Shown: piece by piece, positions 10,353 through 18,771 of the stretch
Numbering within the stretch: position 1 is the stretch's first letter
Layout of the letters: every line of letters starts with the position of its first letter
Made by a program: the position numbers and the translations under genes
Notes under the pieces: generated by a model
Seen by the model: only the letters and a program-made list of their open reading frames with translations
Database searches by the model: none
What the model was told of the DNA's origin: nothing
Origin: Nocardia beijingensis NBRC 16342
Lineage (GTDB): Bacteria; Actinomycetota; Actinomycetes; Mycobacteriales; Mycobacteriaceae
Assembly (NCBI RefSeq): GCF_001612785.1
Contig: NZ_BDBC01000059.1
Location: 26,651-90,650 of the forward strand
Length of the DNA: 64,000 nt
Reading direction: 5' to 3'

Positions 10353-11215
10353 TGGCGACCATCGACGCCGCGGTGCTGCGCCGCTTCGGTCGCGGCCGCT
10401 CCGCGACGGAACCGGTGCTGGCGAAGCGCAAGCCGACCCGGCCGCGCCTCGGTCCGGGCCGTCCCATCCCGTTCGGCGTCGCGGTGGGACCGCTGTTACT
10501 GATCGTCGCCTGGGTGGCCGGATCGGCCACCGGCACACTGGACCCCGAGACACTGCCCGCGCCGTGGACGGTCGCCGAGACCGCCGGTGATCTGCTCGCC
10601 GACGGCCGTTTGCAGAGCAATCTGCTGACCTCGGTGCAGCGCGCCGCGATCGGACTCGGTCTCGGCGTCGCGATCGGGCTGGTGCTTGCGTTGCTGGCCG
10701 GGCTGAGCCGGGTCGGTGAAGCGCTGGTGGACGGGCCGATCCAGATCAAGCGCGCCATTCCGACGCTCGCGCTGATCCCGCTGTTCATCGTGTGGTTCGG
10801 CATCGGCGAGGAGATGAAACTGGTGGTGATCACCACCAGCGTGGCGATCCCGATCTACCTGAACACGCACGCGCATCTGCGCAGCGTCGACGCCAGATAC
10901 GTGGAACTCGCCCAGACCGTCGGTCTGTCGCGGTGGGGATTCATCCGCCGGATCGCGTTGCCGGGATCGCTGCCCGGTTTCTTCACCGGCCTGCGGCTGG
11001 CCGTCACCATCTCGTGGCTGGCCCTGGTCGTGGTGGAACAGGTCAACGCCACCAGCGGGATCGGTTACCTGATGACGCAGGCCCGCACCTACGGCCAGAT
11101 CGACATCATCGTGGTCGGCCTGGTGATCTACGGCCTGCTCGGCCTGTTCGGCGACCTGCTGGTGCGCGCGGCGGAAAGGAGGGCGCTGTCATGGCGGCAG
11201 ACGCTCGGGGACTGA
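10352..11215 (+). CDS. ABC transporter permease, sulfonate/nitrate type
   Basis: A 287-residue inner-membrane permease of the SsuC/TauC class, with about six hydrophobic segments and the EAA loop visible around YVELAQTVGLSRWGFIRRIALPGSLPGF. The ATG shares one base with the stop of the binding-protein gene, and the ATPase gene starts 25 bases before this gene ends, so all are cotranscribed and translationally coupled. Residues 1-45 are basic and cytoplasmic. Confidence 0.92.
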   Translation: MATIDAAVLRRFGRGRSATEPVLAKRKPTRPRLGPGRPIPFGVAVGPLLLIVAWVAGSATGTLDPETLPAPWTVAETAGDLLADGRLQSNLLTSVQRAAIGLGLGVAIGLVLALLAGLSRVGEALVDGPIQIKRAIPTLALIPLFIVWFGIGEEMKLVVITTSVAIPIYLNTHAHLRSVDARYVELAQTVGLSRWGFIRRIALPGSLPGFFTGLRLAVTISWLALVVVEQVNATSGIGYLMTQARTYGQIDIIVVGLVIYGLLGLFGDLLVRAAERRALSWRQTLGD

Positions 11216-11943
11216 ACGTCGTCCGCGCCCGGCGGCTGCGCCGTGGCTTCGGCGACCGGGTCGTGCTGCGCGATCTCGACATCGACATCGCTCGCGGCGA
11301 GTTCGTCGCGTTGCTCGGCCGCAGCGGCTCCGGCAAGAGCACGCTGCTGCGCGCGCTGGCCGAATTGGATTACGACGTGCCGGGTTCCGGCGAGTTGAGC
11401 GTGCCCACCGAGCGCTCCGTGGTGTTCCAGGATTCCCGGTTGCTGCCCTGGGTGCGGGTGCTCGACAACGTGACCCTCGGCCTCGGCGGTCCGGACGCGG
11501 CCGGTCGCGGTCGCGCGGCGCTGGCCGAGGTCGGGCTCGCGGGCCGGGAGAAAGCGTGGCCCAAGGAGCTCTCCGGCGGCGAGCAGCAGCGCGTCGCGCT
11601 GGCGCGTTCGCTGGTGCGCGAACCCGAATTGCTGCTCGCGGACGAACCGTTCGGCGCGCTGGACGCGCTGACCCGGATCAAGATGCACGCACTGCTGCAG
11701 GACCTGTGCGCCAAGCATCGGCCCGCCGTGCTGCTGGTCACCCACGACGTGGACGAGGCGGTGCTGCTGGCCGACCGTGTCCTGGTGCTCGACCAAGGGC
11801 GCATCGCGGTGGACCAGCGCATCGACCTGGAACGTCCACGCGGCCACGGTGATCCCGCCTTCCTGCGGCACCGATCCCTGCTGCTGGCCAGCCTGGGCGT
11901 CGACATCGCCGACACGCCCACCGACGAGAAGAAAGCCTCATGA
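11191..11943 (+). CDS. ABC transporter ATPase, sulfonate/nitrate type
   Basis: A 250-residue ATPase of the SsuB/TauB class that powers the importer. Walker A GRSGSGKST (about residues 43-51), Q-loop near VVFQDSRLLPW, signature LSGGEQQRVALARSL, Walker B LLLADEPFGALD and switch His in VTHDVDEA are all present. ATG at 11191 with a strong GGAAAGGAGG upstream, inside the permease gene. The stop overlaps the next gene as ATGA. Confidence 0.94.
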   Translation: MAADARGLNVVRARRLRRGFGDRVVLRDLDIDIARGEFVALLGRSGSGKSTLLRALAELDYDVPGSGELSVPTERSVVFQDSRLLPWVRVLDNVTLGLGGPDAAGRGRAALAEVGLAGREKAWPKELSGGEQQRVALARSLVREPELLLADEPFGALDALTRIKMHALLQDLCAKHRPAVLLVTHDVDEAVLLADRVLVLDQGRIAVDQRIDLERPRGHGDPAFLRHRSLLLASLGVDIADTPTDEKKAS

Positions 11944-13289
11944 CCGCACCGCGCCAACTCAGCCTCAACGCCTTCATCTATCCCTCCGGCCACCACGAGG
12001 CGGCCTGGCGGCATCCGTGGAGCAGCCCGGACCGGATCTACGACGTCGCCTACTACCAGGAGATCGGACGCACCGCCGAGGCGGCGAAACTGGACGCGGT
12101 GTTCTTCGCCGACGGGCCGGCCCTGCGCACCGACGTCAAGCACAACGCGGCCTCCGGCCTGGAGCCGATCACCCTGCTCACCGCGATCGCCACGGCCACG
12201 ACGCATCTCGGCCTCATCGCCACCGCGTCGACCACGTACTACGAGCCCTACAACCTGGCCAGGCTGTTCTCCACGCTGGACCACATCTCCGGCGGCAGGG
12301 CGGGCTGGAACATCGTCACCACCGGCACCGATCTCGCCGCGGCCAACTTCGGTCTGGACAAGCATCCCGTCCACGCCGAACGGTACGCCCGCGCCAGGGA
12401 ATTCGTCGACGCCGTGGTCGCGCTGTGGGACAGCTGGGAGGACGACGCGATCGTCCTGGACCGGAACTCCGGCGTGTACGCCGACCCGGAGAAGATCCAC
12501 CAGATCGACTTCGCGGGCGAACACCTGCGGGTGCGCGGGCCGTTCACCGCGCCGCGCACCCCGCAGGGCCACCCGGTGCTGGTGCAGGCGGGCGCGTCGA
12601 ACGACGGGCGCGCGTTCGCGGGCAAGTACGCCGAGGCGATCTTCACCGCCCACCAGCGGCTCAGCGACGCCCAGGCGTTCTACGCCGACATCAAGGAGCG
12701 GGCCCGCGGCTTCGGGCGCGACCCCGAGCACGTCAAGATCCTGCCCGGGATCAGCCCGTTCATCGCCGACACCGAGGCGGCGGCGAAGAAGTTGGAGCAG
12801 GAGTTCAACGAGCTCACCGTGCCGGAATACGGCCTGGCGCAGCTCGAGGGCATCGTCGGGATCAGCCTGCGGCACCTGCCGCTGGACGAGCCGATCCCGG
12901 TCGAATTGTTCGACGCCGCGGGCGATGTCACCGACAACGGGCAGAGCCGCTTGCAGGTCGTGGCGGGCATCGTGCAGCGCGAACGGCCGACCGTGCGCGG
13001 TCTGCTGCACCGCCTCGCCGGTGCGCGCGGCCACCGGGTGTTCGCCGGAACGCCGGAGCAGGTCGCCGACACCATCGAGGAATGGTTCCGCAACGGCGCC
13101 GCCGACGGGTTCAACGTGATGCCCCCGTACTACCCGGGCGGACTGGAGATCTTCGCCGAGACGGTCGTGCCGATCCTGCAGGAGCGCGGCCTGTTCCGCA
13201 CCGAGTACACCGGCACCACCCTGCGCGACCACTTCGGCCTGCCCCGCCCCGAAAGCCGCTTCGCACGGCAGCCCGCGCTGGCCCGGTGA
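11940..13289 (+). CDS. FMN-dependent monooxygenase (NtaA/SnaA/DszA/DmoA class)
   Basis: A 449-residue flavin-dependent monooxygenase of the bacterial-luciferase superfamily. N-terminal features RQLSLNAFIYPSGHHEAAWRHP and the mid part SGGRAGWNIVTTG are typical of the NtaA/SnaA/DszA/DmoA branch rather than canonical SsuD. It uses FMNH2 supplied by a separate reductase, which is not encoded nearby. Being last in an operon with a sulfonate-type importer it probably cleaves a C-S or similar bond to release sulfur, but nitrilotriacetate-like substrates cannot be excluded. Start overlaps the ATPase stop (ATGA). Confidence 0.88.
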   Translation: MTAPRQLSLNAFIYPSGHHEAAWRHPWSSPDRIYDVAYYQEIGRTAEAAKLDAVFFADGPALRTDVKHNAASGLEPITLLTAIATATTHLGLIATASTTYYEPYNLARLFSTLDHISGGRAGWNIVTTGTDLAAANFGLDKHPVHAERYARAREFVDAVVALWDSWEDDAIVLDRNSGVYADPEKIHQIDFAGEHLRVRGPFTAPRTPQGHPVLVQAGASNDGRAFAGKYAEAIFTAHQRLSDAQAFYADIKERARGFGRDPEHVKILPGISPFIADTEAAAKKLEQEFNELTVPEYGLAQLEGIVGISLRHLPLDEPIPVELFDAAGDVTDNGQSRLQVVAGIVQRERPTVRGLLHRLAGARGHRVFAGTPEQVADTIEEWFRNGAADGFNVMPPYYPGGLEIFAETVVPILQERGLFRTEYTGTTLRDHFGLPRPESRFARQPALAR

Positions 13290-13371
13290 GCGGCGGCGAC
13301 GGAAGCGACTGTCCCACCCGGTCACCGGCGCGTCGGGCGGTCCGCCACGGGGCGGCGTCCGGGCGCGCGAT

Positions 13372-13406
13372 CGGTCGGCCCCGCGCATCTGTCGCGGGGT
13401 CGGCCG
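13372..13406 (+). terminator. Hairpin after the ABC/monooxygenase operon
   Basis: A GC-rich stem with arms around 13376-13385 and 13393-13402 (CCCCGCG/CGCGGGG core) and a seven-base loop, about 85 bases after the monooxygenase stop. There is no U-tract, which is usual for actinobacterial terminators. Function inferred. Confidence 0.45.
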
Positions 13407-13550
13407 ACGCTGTGCCCAATTCGCGGGCGGGGCGTGTGAAGTCGGTTGCGCGTGCGAGTTTCGCTGGAAGTCGCGACAGGCAATCGCCGCGGGGGGTCTC
13501 GCCTCGGGCAGCGTCTTCGGGCTGCTGGTGAGCGAGGAGAGGGCGGCGTC

Positions 13551-14795
13551 GTGGCGTCGAGCGGTGGTGCGATGAGCGAGCGGTCCGGCACGGTCGGTGA
13601 AGTCGCTGCGGTGCGGTTGCGGTCGCTGACCTGGACCGTGTTCGTGCCGATGGTGGTGTACGGCATCGGCTCCGGCGCGGCCGCGCCGATGTACGCGCTG
13701 CGCGCGCTCGATCTGGGGGCATCGGCCGGGCTGGCCGGCGTCGTCGTCGCGCTGTCCGGACTGGGCATGGTGCTCACCGACCTGCCCGCCGGGCAGGTGG
13801 TCGCCAGGATCGGCGAACGCGGCGCGCTGGCGCTCGGCTCGGTGCTCGGGGCGATCGGCGTGCTCGCGGCGATCGTCGCGCCGAATGTCGGCATGCTCGC
13901 GCTGGGCATGCTGCTCAACGGCGCGGCAAGCGCGGTGTGGGGCTTGGCTCGCCAGTCCTATCTGGTGGCCGTGGTGCCCGCGAACGACCTCGGGCGCGCG
14001 ATGTCGACGCTGGCCGGTTCCATGCGGCTGGGGTTCTTCTGCGGACCGTTCCTCGGTGCGGCCGTGGTGCATTCGCTCGGTCCCAACGGCGCGCTGTGGT
14101 TGCAGCTGGCGGCCACGGTGGTGTCCGGCGCGGCCATGGCGGCGATCCGATCGCCGGAGGCAGCGGGCGGAGCGGGCGCCGGGCACGCGCTGACGGCGAT
14201 CGTGGTCGAGCACCGCAGGACCCTCGGCACGCTCGGGCTGGCCGCGCTGCTGGTCGGCGCCGCGCGGGCGGCGCGGCTGGCGCTGCTGCCGTTGTGGGCG
14301 GCGCAGATCGGAGTGAGCGCCTCGACCACGAGTCTGGTGTTCGGCGTTGCGGGCGCGGTGGACGTGCTGATGTCCTATCCGGCGGGGGTGTGGTTGGATC
14401 GCTACGGCAGGCGGGCGACCGGTGTGCCGTCGATGGTCCTGTTCGCCGCCGGTTTCGGCGTGTTGCCGTTCACCTCCTCGGTGTTCGGTCTCGGGTGCGC
14501 CGCCGTGCTGCTCGGGTTGGCCAACGGGCTGAGCAACGGGCTGATCATGACGGTCGGCGCGGACGTCGCGCCCGACGGGCAGCGGGCGGAGTTCCTCGGC
14601 GCTTGGCGGCTCACCCACGACATCGGCATGTTCGCCGGGCCGGTGGCGGTCGGGGCGATCAGCGCCGTCACCGTGCTGGGCGGAGCGGCCGTCGCGCTCG
14701 CGCTCACCGCCGCGGCGGGCGCGTACACCATGCACCGCTGGTTTCCCGGGGTGGTCGTGCCGCCGGCACGGCAGCCGTCCGCCGAGACCGGGTAG
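13551..14795 (+). CDS. MFS transporter
   Basis: A 414-residue major facilitator permease with about twelve hydrophobic segments; loop 2-3 carries the LPAGQVVARIGERGALALG variant of the MFS signature, repeated in the second half as YPAGVWLDRYGRRATG. I chose the GTG at 13551 because GAGAGG lies eight bases upstream; the ATG at 13572 is an alternative. Substrate unknown; drug-efflux-type members look similar. Alone between the sulfonate-type operon and a secreted lipase. No regulator adjacent. Confidence 0.88.
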   Translation: MASSGGAMSERSGTVGEVAAVRLRSLTWTVFVPMVVYGIGSGAAAPMYALRALDLGASAGLAGVVVALSGLGMVLTDLPAGQVVARIGERGALALGSVLGAIGVLAAIVAPNVGMLALGMLLNGAASAVWGLARQSYLVAVVPANDLGRAMSTLAGSMRLGFFCGPFLGAAVVHSLGPNGALWLQLAATVVSGAAMAAIRSPEAAGGAGAGHALTAIVVEHRRTLGTLGLAALLVGAARAARLALLPLWAAQIGVSASTTSLVFGVAGAVDVLMSYPAGVWLDRYGRRATGVPSMVLFAAGFGVLPFTSSVFGLGCAAVLLGLANGLSNGLIMTVGADVAPDGQRAEFLGAWRLTHDIGMFAGPVAVGAISAVTVLGGAAVALALTAAAGAYTMHRWFPGVVVPPARQPSAETG

Positions 14796-14890
14796 CCCCT
14801 CGCCGCCACCGCGCGGGATATGGGGACTTCCACTGGTGGCGGGTGTCGCTGGGACGTTGTCACCGGTGCGCGTCGGTATGGTGCTGCGCC

Positions 14891-16033
14891 ATGCCCATCT
14901 CCTTCCTTCGGCGAGCCGTTCCGGTCGCGGCCTCGATCAGCATGTGCGTCGCGGTCACGCTCGCGGTGGCGCCCGCGGCAGCGGAAAGCCCGGCGACCGG
15001 GCAACTGAGTGCGATCGAACTGCTCGATCCGGCGTGGACGTTCCCCGAGGCCATGGCGTCGTTCGGGATCGGCTACACCACGACCGATCAGCACGGAGCC
15101 GTCGCGCAGGCCTCCGGTGCGCTCTATCTGCCAAAGGGCCTGCCGCCGGAGGGCGGATGGCCGCTGGTGGTGTGGGCACACGGCACCGCGGGCATCGGCG
15201 ACGCCTGCGCGCCGTCGCGCCGCCCGCAGTCCGAGCGGAACACCACCTACTTCGATCAGATCCTGGACCACGGTTACGCGGTGCTGGCTCCCGACTATCA
15301 GGGGCTCGGCACCAGCGGGCAGTTCAGCTACTACAACGCGAATGTCGAGGGGATGTCGATCGTCGACGCGGTCGCGGCGATGCGCGCGACTCCGATTCCG
15401 CTGTCGCGCAGATGGGTCGTCGTCGGCCAGTCGGAAGGAGCGCACGCGGCGATGAGCGCTGCGGCCCTGTACGCCGAGAAAGGCGGTTCCGCGCCCGGTT
15501 TGAGCGGAGTAGTGGTCACCGGACTGCGCACCGACCCCAGTAAGAGCCTGCCGGAGATGTTCCGGCGCGACTCGACCGGCTCGAAGAACCAGATCGCCTA
15601 CGCGGCGTACTACCTGGCTTCGCTGGAGGAACTGAACCCCGGCAGTGTCACCCCGTACCTGTCGGATTTCGGCAAGGAATTCGTGGAAAAGGCGGCCCAC
15701 GAATGCTTGTCGCGCCTGGTCGAGCGCGCCGAGGGCCGCAGGCCGTCGGCGCTTGTCGCCGATCCCGATCGGCCGACGCCCACCTTCGCCGAGGACATCG
15801 CCGCCTTGACGAGATATCCGGAAGACCGGTTCACCAGCGATCTCAGGATCGGCTACGGCACGGCCGACATCGATGTGCCGCCCACCGACACCGAGGGCTA
15901 CGGGGAGAAGTTGCGACAGCTCAACCCGGGAGTACAAGTGATGGTCCAGAGCTACCCCGGCCAGGACCACAGCGGTGCGTTCTTGGCATCGCTTCCGGAC
16001 ACATTGGCTTTCCTGAACACGCACCTGCGCTGA
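14891..16033 (+). CDS. Secreted lipase-family alpha/beta hydrolase
   Basis: A 380-residue exported protein of the secretory lipase (LIP) type. Signal peptide: RR near the N-terminus, hydrophobic core, cleavage likely after APAAA (about residue 31). The nucleophile elbow is GQSEG with Ser at about 181; VVWAHGTAG supplies the oxyanion region; Asp in the GTADIDVPP stretch and His in QDHSG complete a plausible triad. In M. tuberculosis a similar lipase gene (Rv1592c) also lies beside the bioB region. ATG at 14891 is eight bases after TATGGT and lacks a ribosome site, suggesting a leaderless message. Confidence 0.86.
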   Translation: MPISFLRRAVPVAASISMCVAVTLAVAPAAAESPATGQLSAIELLDPAWTFPEAMASFGIGYTTTDQHGAVAQASGALYLPKGLPPEGGWPLVVWAHGTAGIGDACAPSRRPQSERNTTYFDQILDHGYAVLAPDYQGLGTSGQFSYYNANVEGMSIVDAVAAMRATPIPLSRRWVVVGQSEGAHAAMSAAALYAEKGGSAPGLSGVVVTGLRTDPSKSLPEMFRRDSTGSKNQIAYAAYYLASLEELNPGSVTPYLSDFGKEFVEKAAHECLSRLVERAEGRRPSALVADPDRPTPTFAEDIAALTRYPEDRFTSDLRIGYGTADIDVPPTDTEGYGEKLRQLNPGVQVMVQSYPGQDHSGAFLASLPDTLAFLNTHLR

Positions 16034-16103
16034 ATCCTCGGCGCGCCGCCGGAAACCAGGCCGCTACACCGACCGCGGAACCCTCATGCCGGCGCGTCGG
16101 ACG

Positions 16104-16688
16104 TCAGCGGACGCGAGTGCCGAGCAGGTGCCGCACACCCGCCACGAACAATTGCAGGCCGAAGTCGAAACGCGCGGTGGCGTCGGTGGTCTCCTCCAGC
16201 GGCGACGCGCCCTCGGGCAGGGCGCCCGCCGAGTCCATCTGCATCCTGGACTGCTCGTCCACGGTCTCGCCGAGGACGTAGTACAGCAGCGTGAACGCCG
16301 CGAGTTCGGCCTCCTGCCGCGGCATGCCCGCGCGAATGGCCGCGCTCACCAGGCGTTCCCGCCCCTTGCTTGTGGTCAGTCTCGACGCGTAGGTCGCCGA
16401 GACCAGTTCGGCGCCGTCGCGATAGGCCAGCAGGCAGTCGCGCAGCCGGTGGGCCAGCTCGGTGATCTGCCCGGACCACTCCTCGGCCTCGATCGGGTCG
16501 TCCATGGGCGCGAGGATCTTGTCCGCAACCGCGCCGAGCAGCGCCTGTTTGTTCGGGAAGTGCCAGTACAGCGCCCCCGGCTGGACCTGGAGCGAACCGG
16601 CCAACCTGCGCATGGTGAGGTCGGCCAGGCCGTATCGGTCCAGAATCGCGATGGCGCCGTCGACCACGTCCGCCCGGTGCAGCTGCAC
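16104..16688 (-). CDS. bioQ: TetR-family biotin repressor, BioQ-like
   Basis: A 194-residue TetR regulator with its helix-turn-helix near the N-terminus (TMRRLAGSLQVQPGALYWHFPNKQALL) and a TetR C-terminal ligand domain. It is divergent from bioB, and the shared intergenic region holds a TGAAC-N3-GTTCA palindrome that also precedes bioA and bioF. That set-up is the BioQ regulon known from Corynebacterium and Mycobacterium, where BioQ replaces BirA as repressor. GTG start at 16688 with GAAGGG upstream. The assignment rests on context plus motif; the inducing signal is not visible in the sequence. Confidence 0.87.
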   Translation of the reverse strand: MQLHRADVVDGAIAILDRYGLADLTMRRLAGSLQVQPGALYWHFPNKQALLGAVADKILAPMDDPIEAEEWSGQITELAHRLRDCLLAYRDGAELVSATYASRLTTSKGRERLVSAAIRAGMPRQEAELAAFTLLYYVLGETVDEQSRMQMDSAGALPEGASPLEETTDATARFDFGLQLFVAGVRHLLGTRVR

Positions 16689-16738
16689 TCGATGCCCTTC
16701 CCGTCGTGCTTTGACTCACTCCTGTCGCTACCCTAGCC

Positions 16739-16751
16739 TGAACACCGTTCA
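16739..16751. promoter_or_regulatory. BioQ box between bioQ and bioB
   Basis: TGAAC-ACC-GTTCA, a 13-bp palindrome in the divergent bioQ-bioB spacer, 41 bases before bioB and 51 bases before bioQ. It can serve autorepression and bioB repression together. Confidence 0.87.
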
Positions 16752-16791
16752 AGTTGCACGGCCACCTCGGCCGGACGAAGGGATTCGTGCA

Positions 16792-17805
16792 GTGACCCAG
16801 GCACCCGTAGCCACCGGCATTCTGTCGATCGCCCGCGAGCAGGTGCTCGAGCGCGGTGAAGGGCTGAATCAGGAGCAGACCCTGGCGGTGCTGCGCCTCG
16901 GCGACGACCAGTTGGAGGAGTTGCTCGCCCTGGCGCACGAGGTGCGCATGAAGTGGTGTGGTCCCGAAGTCGAGGTCGAGGGCATCATCAGCCTCAAGAC
17001 CGGCGGCTGCCCCGAGGACTGCCACTTCTGCTCGCAGTCGGGCCTGTTCCAGTCGCCGGTGCGCGCGGCGTGGCTGGACATTCCCAGCCTGGTGGAGGCC
17101 GCCAAGCAGACCGCCAAGACCGGCGCGACGGAGTTCTGCATCGTGGCCGCCGTGCGCGGGCCGGACGAGCGCCTGATGGCCCAGGTGGCCGCGGGCGTCG
17201 AGGCGATCCGCAACGAGGTGGACATCCAGGTGGCCTGCTCGCTGGGCATGCTCACCCAGGAGCAGGTCGACCAGCTGGCCGCCATGGGCGTGCACCGCTA
17301 CAACCACAACCTGGAGACCTCGCGGTCCTACTTCCCGAACGTGGTGACCACGCACACCTGGGAGGAGCGCTGGGACACCCTGCGCATGGTCCGGGAAGCG
17401 GACATGGAGGTCTGCTGCGGCGGCATCCTCGGCATGGGCGAGACGCTGGAGCAACGCGCCGAGTTCGCCGCCAACCTGGCCGAACTCGAGCCCGACGAGG
17501 TGCCGCTGAACTTCCTCAACCCGCGTCCGGGCACGCCGTTCGGCGACCTGGAGGTGCTGCCCGCGTCCGACGCGCTGCGCGCCGTCGCCGCGTTCCGGCT
17601 CGCGCTGCCGCGCACCATGCTGCGCTTCGCGGGCGGCCGGGAGATCACCCTCGGTGACCTCGGCGCCAAACAGGGCATCCTGGGCGGCATCAACGCCGTC
17701 ATCGTCGGCAACTACCTGACCACCCTCGGCCGCCCGGCCGAACAGGACCTGGACCTGCTCGGCGAGCTGAAGATGCCGATCAAGGCGCTCAACGAAACGC
17801 TCTGA
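16792..17805 (+). CDS. bioB: Biotin synthase BioB
   Basis: Radical-SAM enzyme inserting sulfur into dethiobiotin, the last step of biotin synthesis. 337 residues. The radical-SAM cluster motif C-x3-C-x2-C is at Cys73, Cys77 and Cys80 (GGCPEDCHFCSQS). Motifs YNHNLETS, GGILGMGE and LNPRPGTPFG are typical. GTG start at 16792 with GAAGGG upstream. The following small gene encodes the auxiliary protein that actinobacterial BioB needs. Regulated by the BioQ box at 16739. Confidence 0.97.
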   Translation: MTQAPVATGILSIAREQVLERGEGLNQEQTLAVLRLGDDQLEELLALAHEVRMKWCGPEVEVEGIISLKTGGCPEDCHFCSQSGLFQSPVRAAWLDIPSLVEAAKQTAKTGATEFCIVAAVRGPDERLMAQVAAGVEAIRNEVDIQVACSLGMLTQEQVDQLAAMGVHRYNHNLETSRSYFPNVVTTHTWEERWDTLRMVREADMEVCCGGILGMGETLEQRAEFAANLAELEPDEVPLNFLNPRPGTPFGDLEVLPASDALRAVAAFRLALPRTMLRFAGGREITLGDLGAKQGILGGINAVIVGNYLTTLGRPAEQDLDLLGELKMPIKALNETL

Positions 17806-17838
17806 CCCGGCTCGGTTGCGAGGAAGAGGCAGGCGAGC

Positions 17839-18066
17839 ATGGGTACTGTCATGGACATGGACGAGCGCTACAACCCGTTCACCGGCAAGCGAATAGTGCC
17901 GGGCCTCGACGACGCGGTACCGGCCGCCGCCGCGCTGGGCTTGGAGCCGCCGCGCTTCTGCGAGCAGTGCGGGCGCCGCATGATCGTGCAGGTGAGCCCG
18001 GACGGCTGGTGGGCAAAGTGCTCCCGGCACGGCGTCATCGACTCCGCCGAACTGGAACGCCGCTAG
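17839..18066 (+). CDS. bsaP: Biotin synthase auxiliary protein BsaP
   Basis: A 75-residue Cys-containing protein directly after bioB, the position of Rv1590 in M. tuberculosis. Rv1590-type proteins are reported as auxiliary proteins (BsaP) needed by mycobacterial BioB to convert dethiobiotin to biotin. Visible: the conserved N-terminal YNPFTGKRIVPGLDD and a cysteine motif C-x2-C plus a third Cys eighteen residues on (FCEQCGRR...WAKCSRHG), suited to a metal or Fe-S site. ATG at 17839 chosen; in-frame ATGs at 17851 and 17857 are possible. Its stop shares one base with the GTG of the next gene, indicating one operon. Confidence 0.85.
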   Translation: MGTVMDMDERYNPFTGKRIVPGLDDAVPAAAALGLEPPRFCEQCGRRMIVQVSPDGWWAKCSRHGVIDSAELERR

Positions 18067-18704
18067 TGGCGTCGTCTCGGGGTGAGGTGCGGGCGGCGGC
18101 GGTGGTCGCGGTCGCCGTGGTGGTGGCGAGCGCGCTCGCGGGTGTCGGCTGGGGCCTGCTCGCGCCGACCGAGCGGCTGCTCGTGGTCGAGCCTGGTCGT
18201 GGGGTCGCGCTGACGGGGGAGAGCGCTCATCAGTTCGACGCGCTGGCGTTGTTCGTGCTCGTGGGGGCGGTGCTCGGCCTGCTCGGCGCGCTGGCCGTGT
18301 GGCGCTGGCGCTCGGCGCGCGGACCGCTGCTGCAACTGGGTCTGCTGGTCGGTAGCGCTGCGGGCGCGGTGGTGCTGGCCCGGGTGGGGGAGCAGGTGGC
18401 CGAGTGGTCGCATCCGCGCCCGCACGACCCGCCGGTCGGCCAGATCGTCACATTGCCGATCGAATTGGGCAGCGACCTGGCGCTGATCGTGCAGCCGTTG
18501 ATCGCGTCGTTGGTCATGCTGTTCCTCGCCGCGCTCAGTACGTCGGAGGATCTCGGCAGCGGCCGCCGCACCGCACGGAAGGAGCAAGCCTTCGACACCG
18601 GAGGCTCCGACGGTGCGGCTGCGAGCGGGGAAGAGCTGCCCTATCGTGGCTACGAGCCTGCCGCGGAAGAGTATTCGGTACCCGAATACCGGCAACGGTA
18701 TTGA
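18066..18704 (+). CDS. DUF2567 membrane protein
   Basis: A 212-residue integral membrane protein of unknown function, equivalent in place to M. tuberculosis Rv1591. About four hydrophobic segments (near residues 10-30, 57-78, 90-110 and 140-165) and an acidic, Tyr-rich C-terminal tail. The GTG start overlaps the last base of the bsaP stop (TAGTG), so it is translationally coupled to bioB-bsaP. A role in biotin metabolism is suggested only by the conserved linkage. Confidence 0.75.
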   Translation: MASSRGEVRAAAVVAVAVVVASALAGVGWGLLAPTERLLVVEPGRGVALTGESAHQFDALALFVLVGAVLGLLGALAVWRWRSARGPLLQLGLLVGSAAGAVVLARVGEQVAEWSHPRPHDPPVGQIVTLPIELGSDLALIVQPLIASLVMLFLAALSTSEDLGSGRRTARKEQAFDTGGSDGAAASGEELPYRGYEPAAEEYSVPEYRQRY

Positions 18705-18771
18705 CCCGGCGAGTGGTCGCGGGAGGCCGGACCACCGCGGGGTGGCGCGCAATGCGGGGAAGGAACAGGAC

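Noticed and set aside
11370..14735. A 1,121-codon minus-strand frame
   Set aside because: Opposite ABC ATPase, monooxygenase and MFS genes with clear motifs; no recognisable domain.
16084..18030. A 648-codon minus-strand frame across bioQ, bioB and bsaP
   Set aside because: Antisense to bioB; composition bias only.
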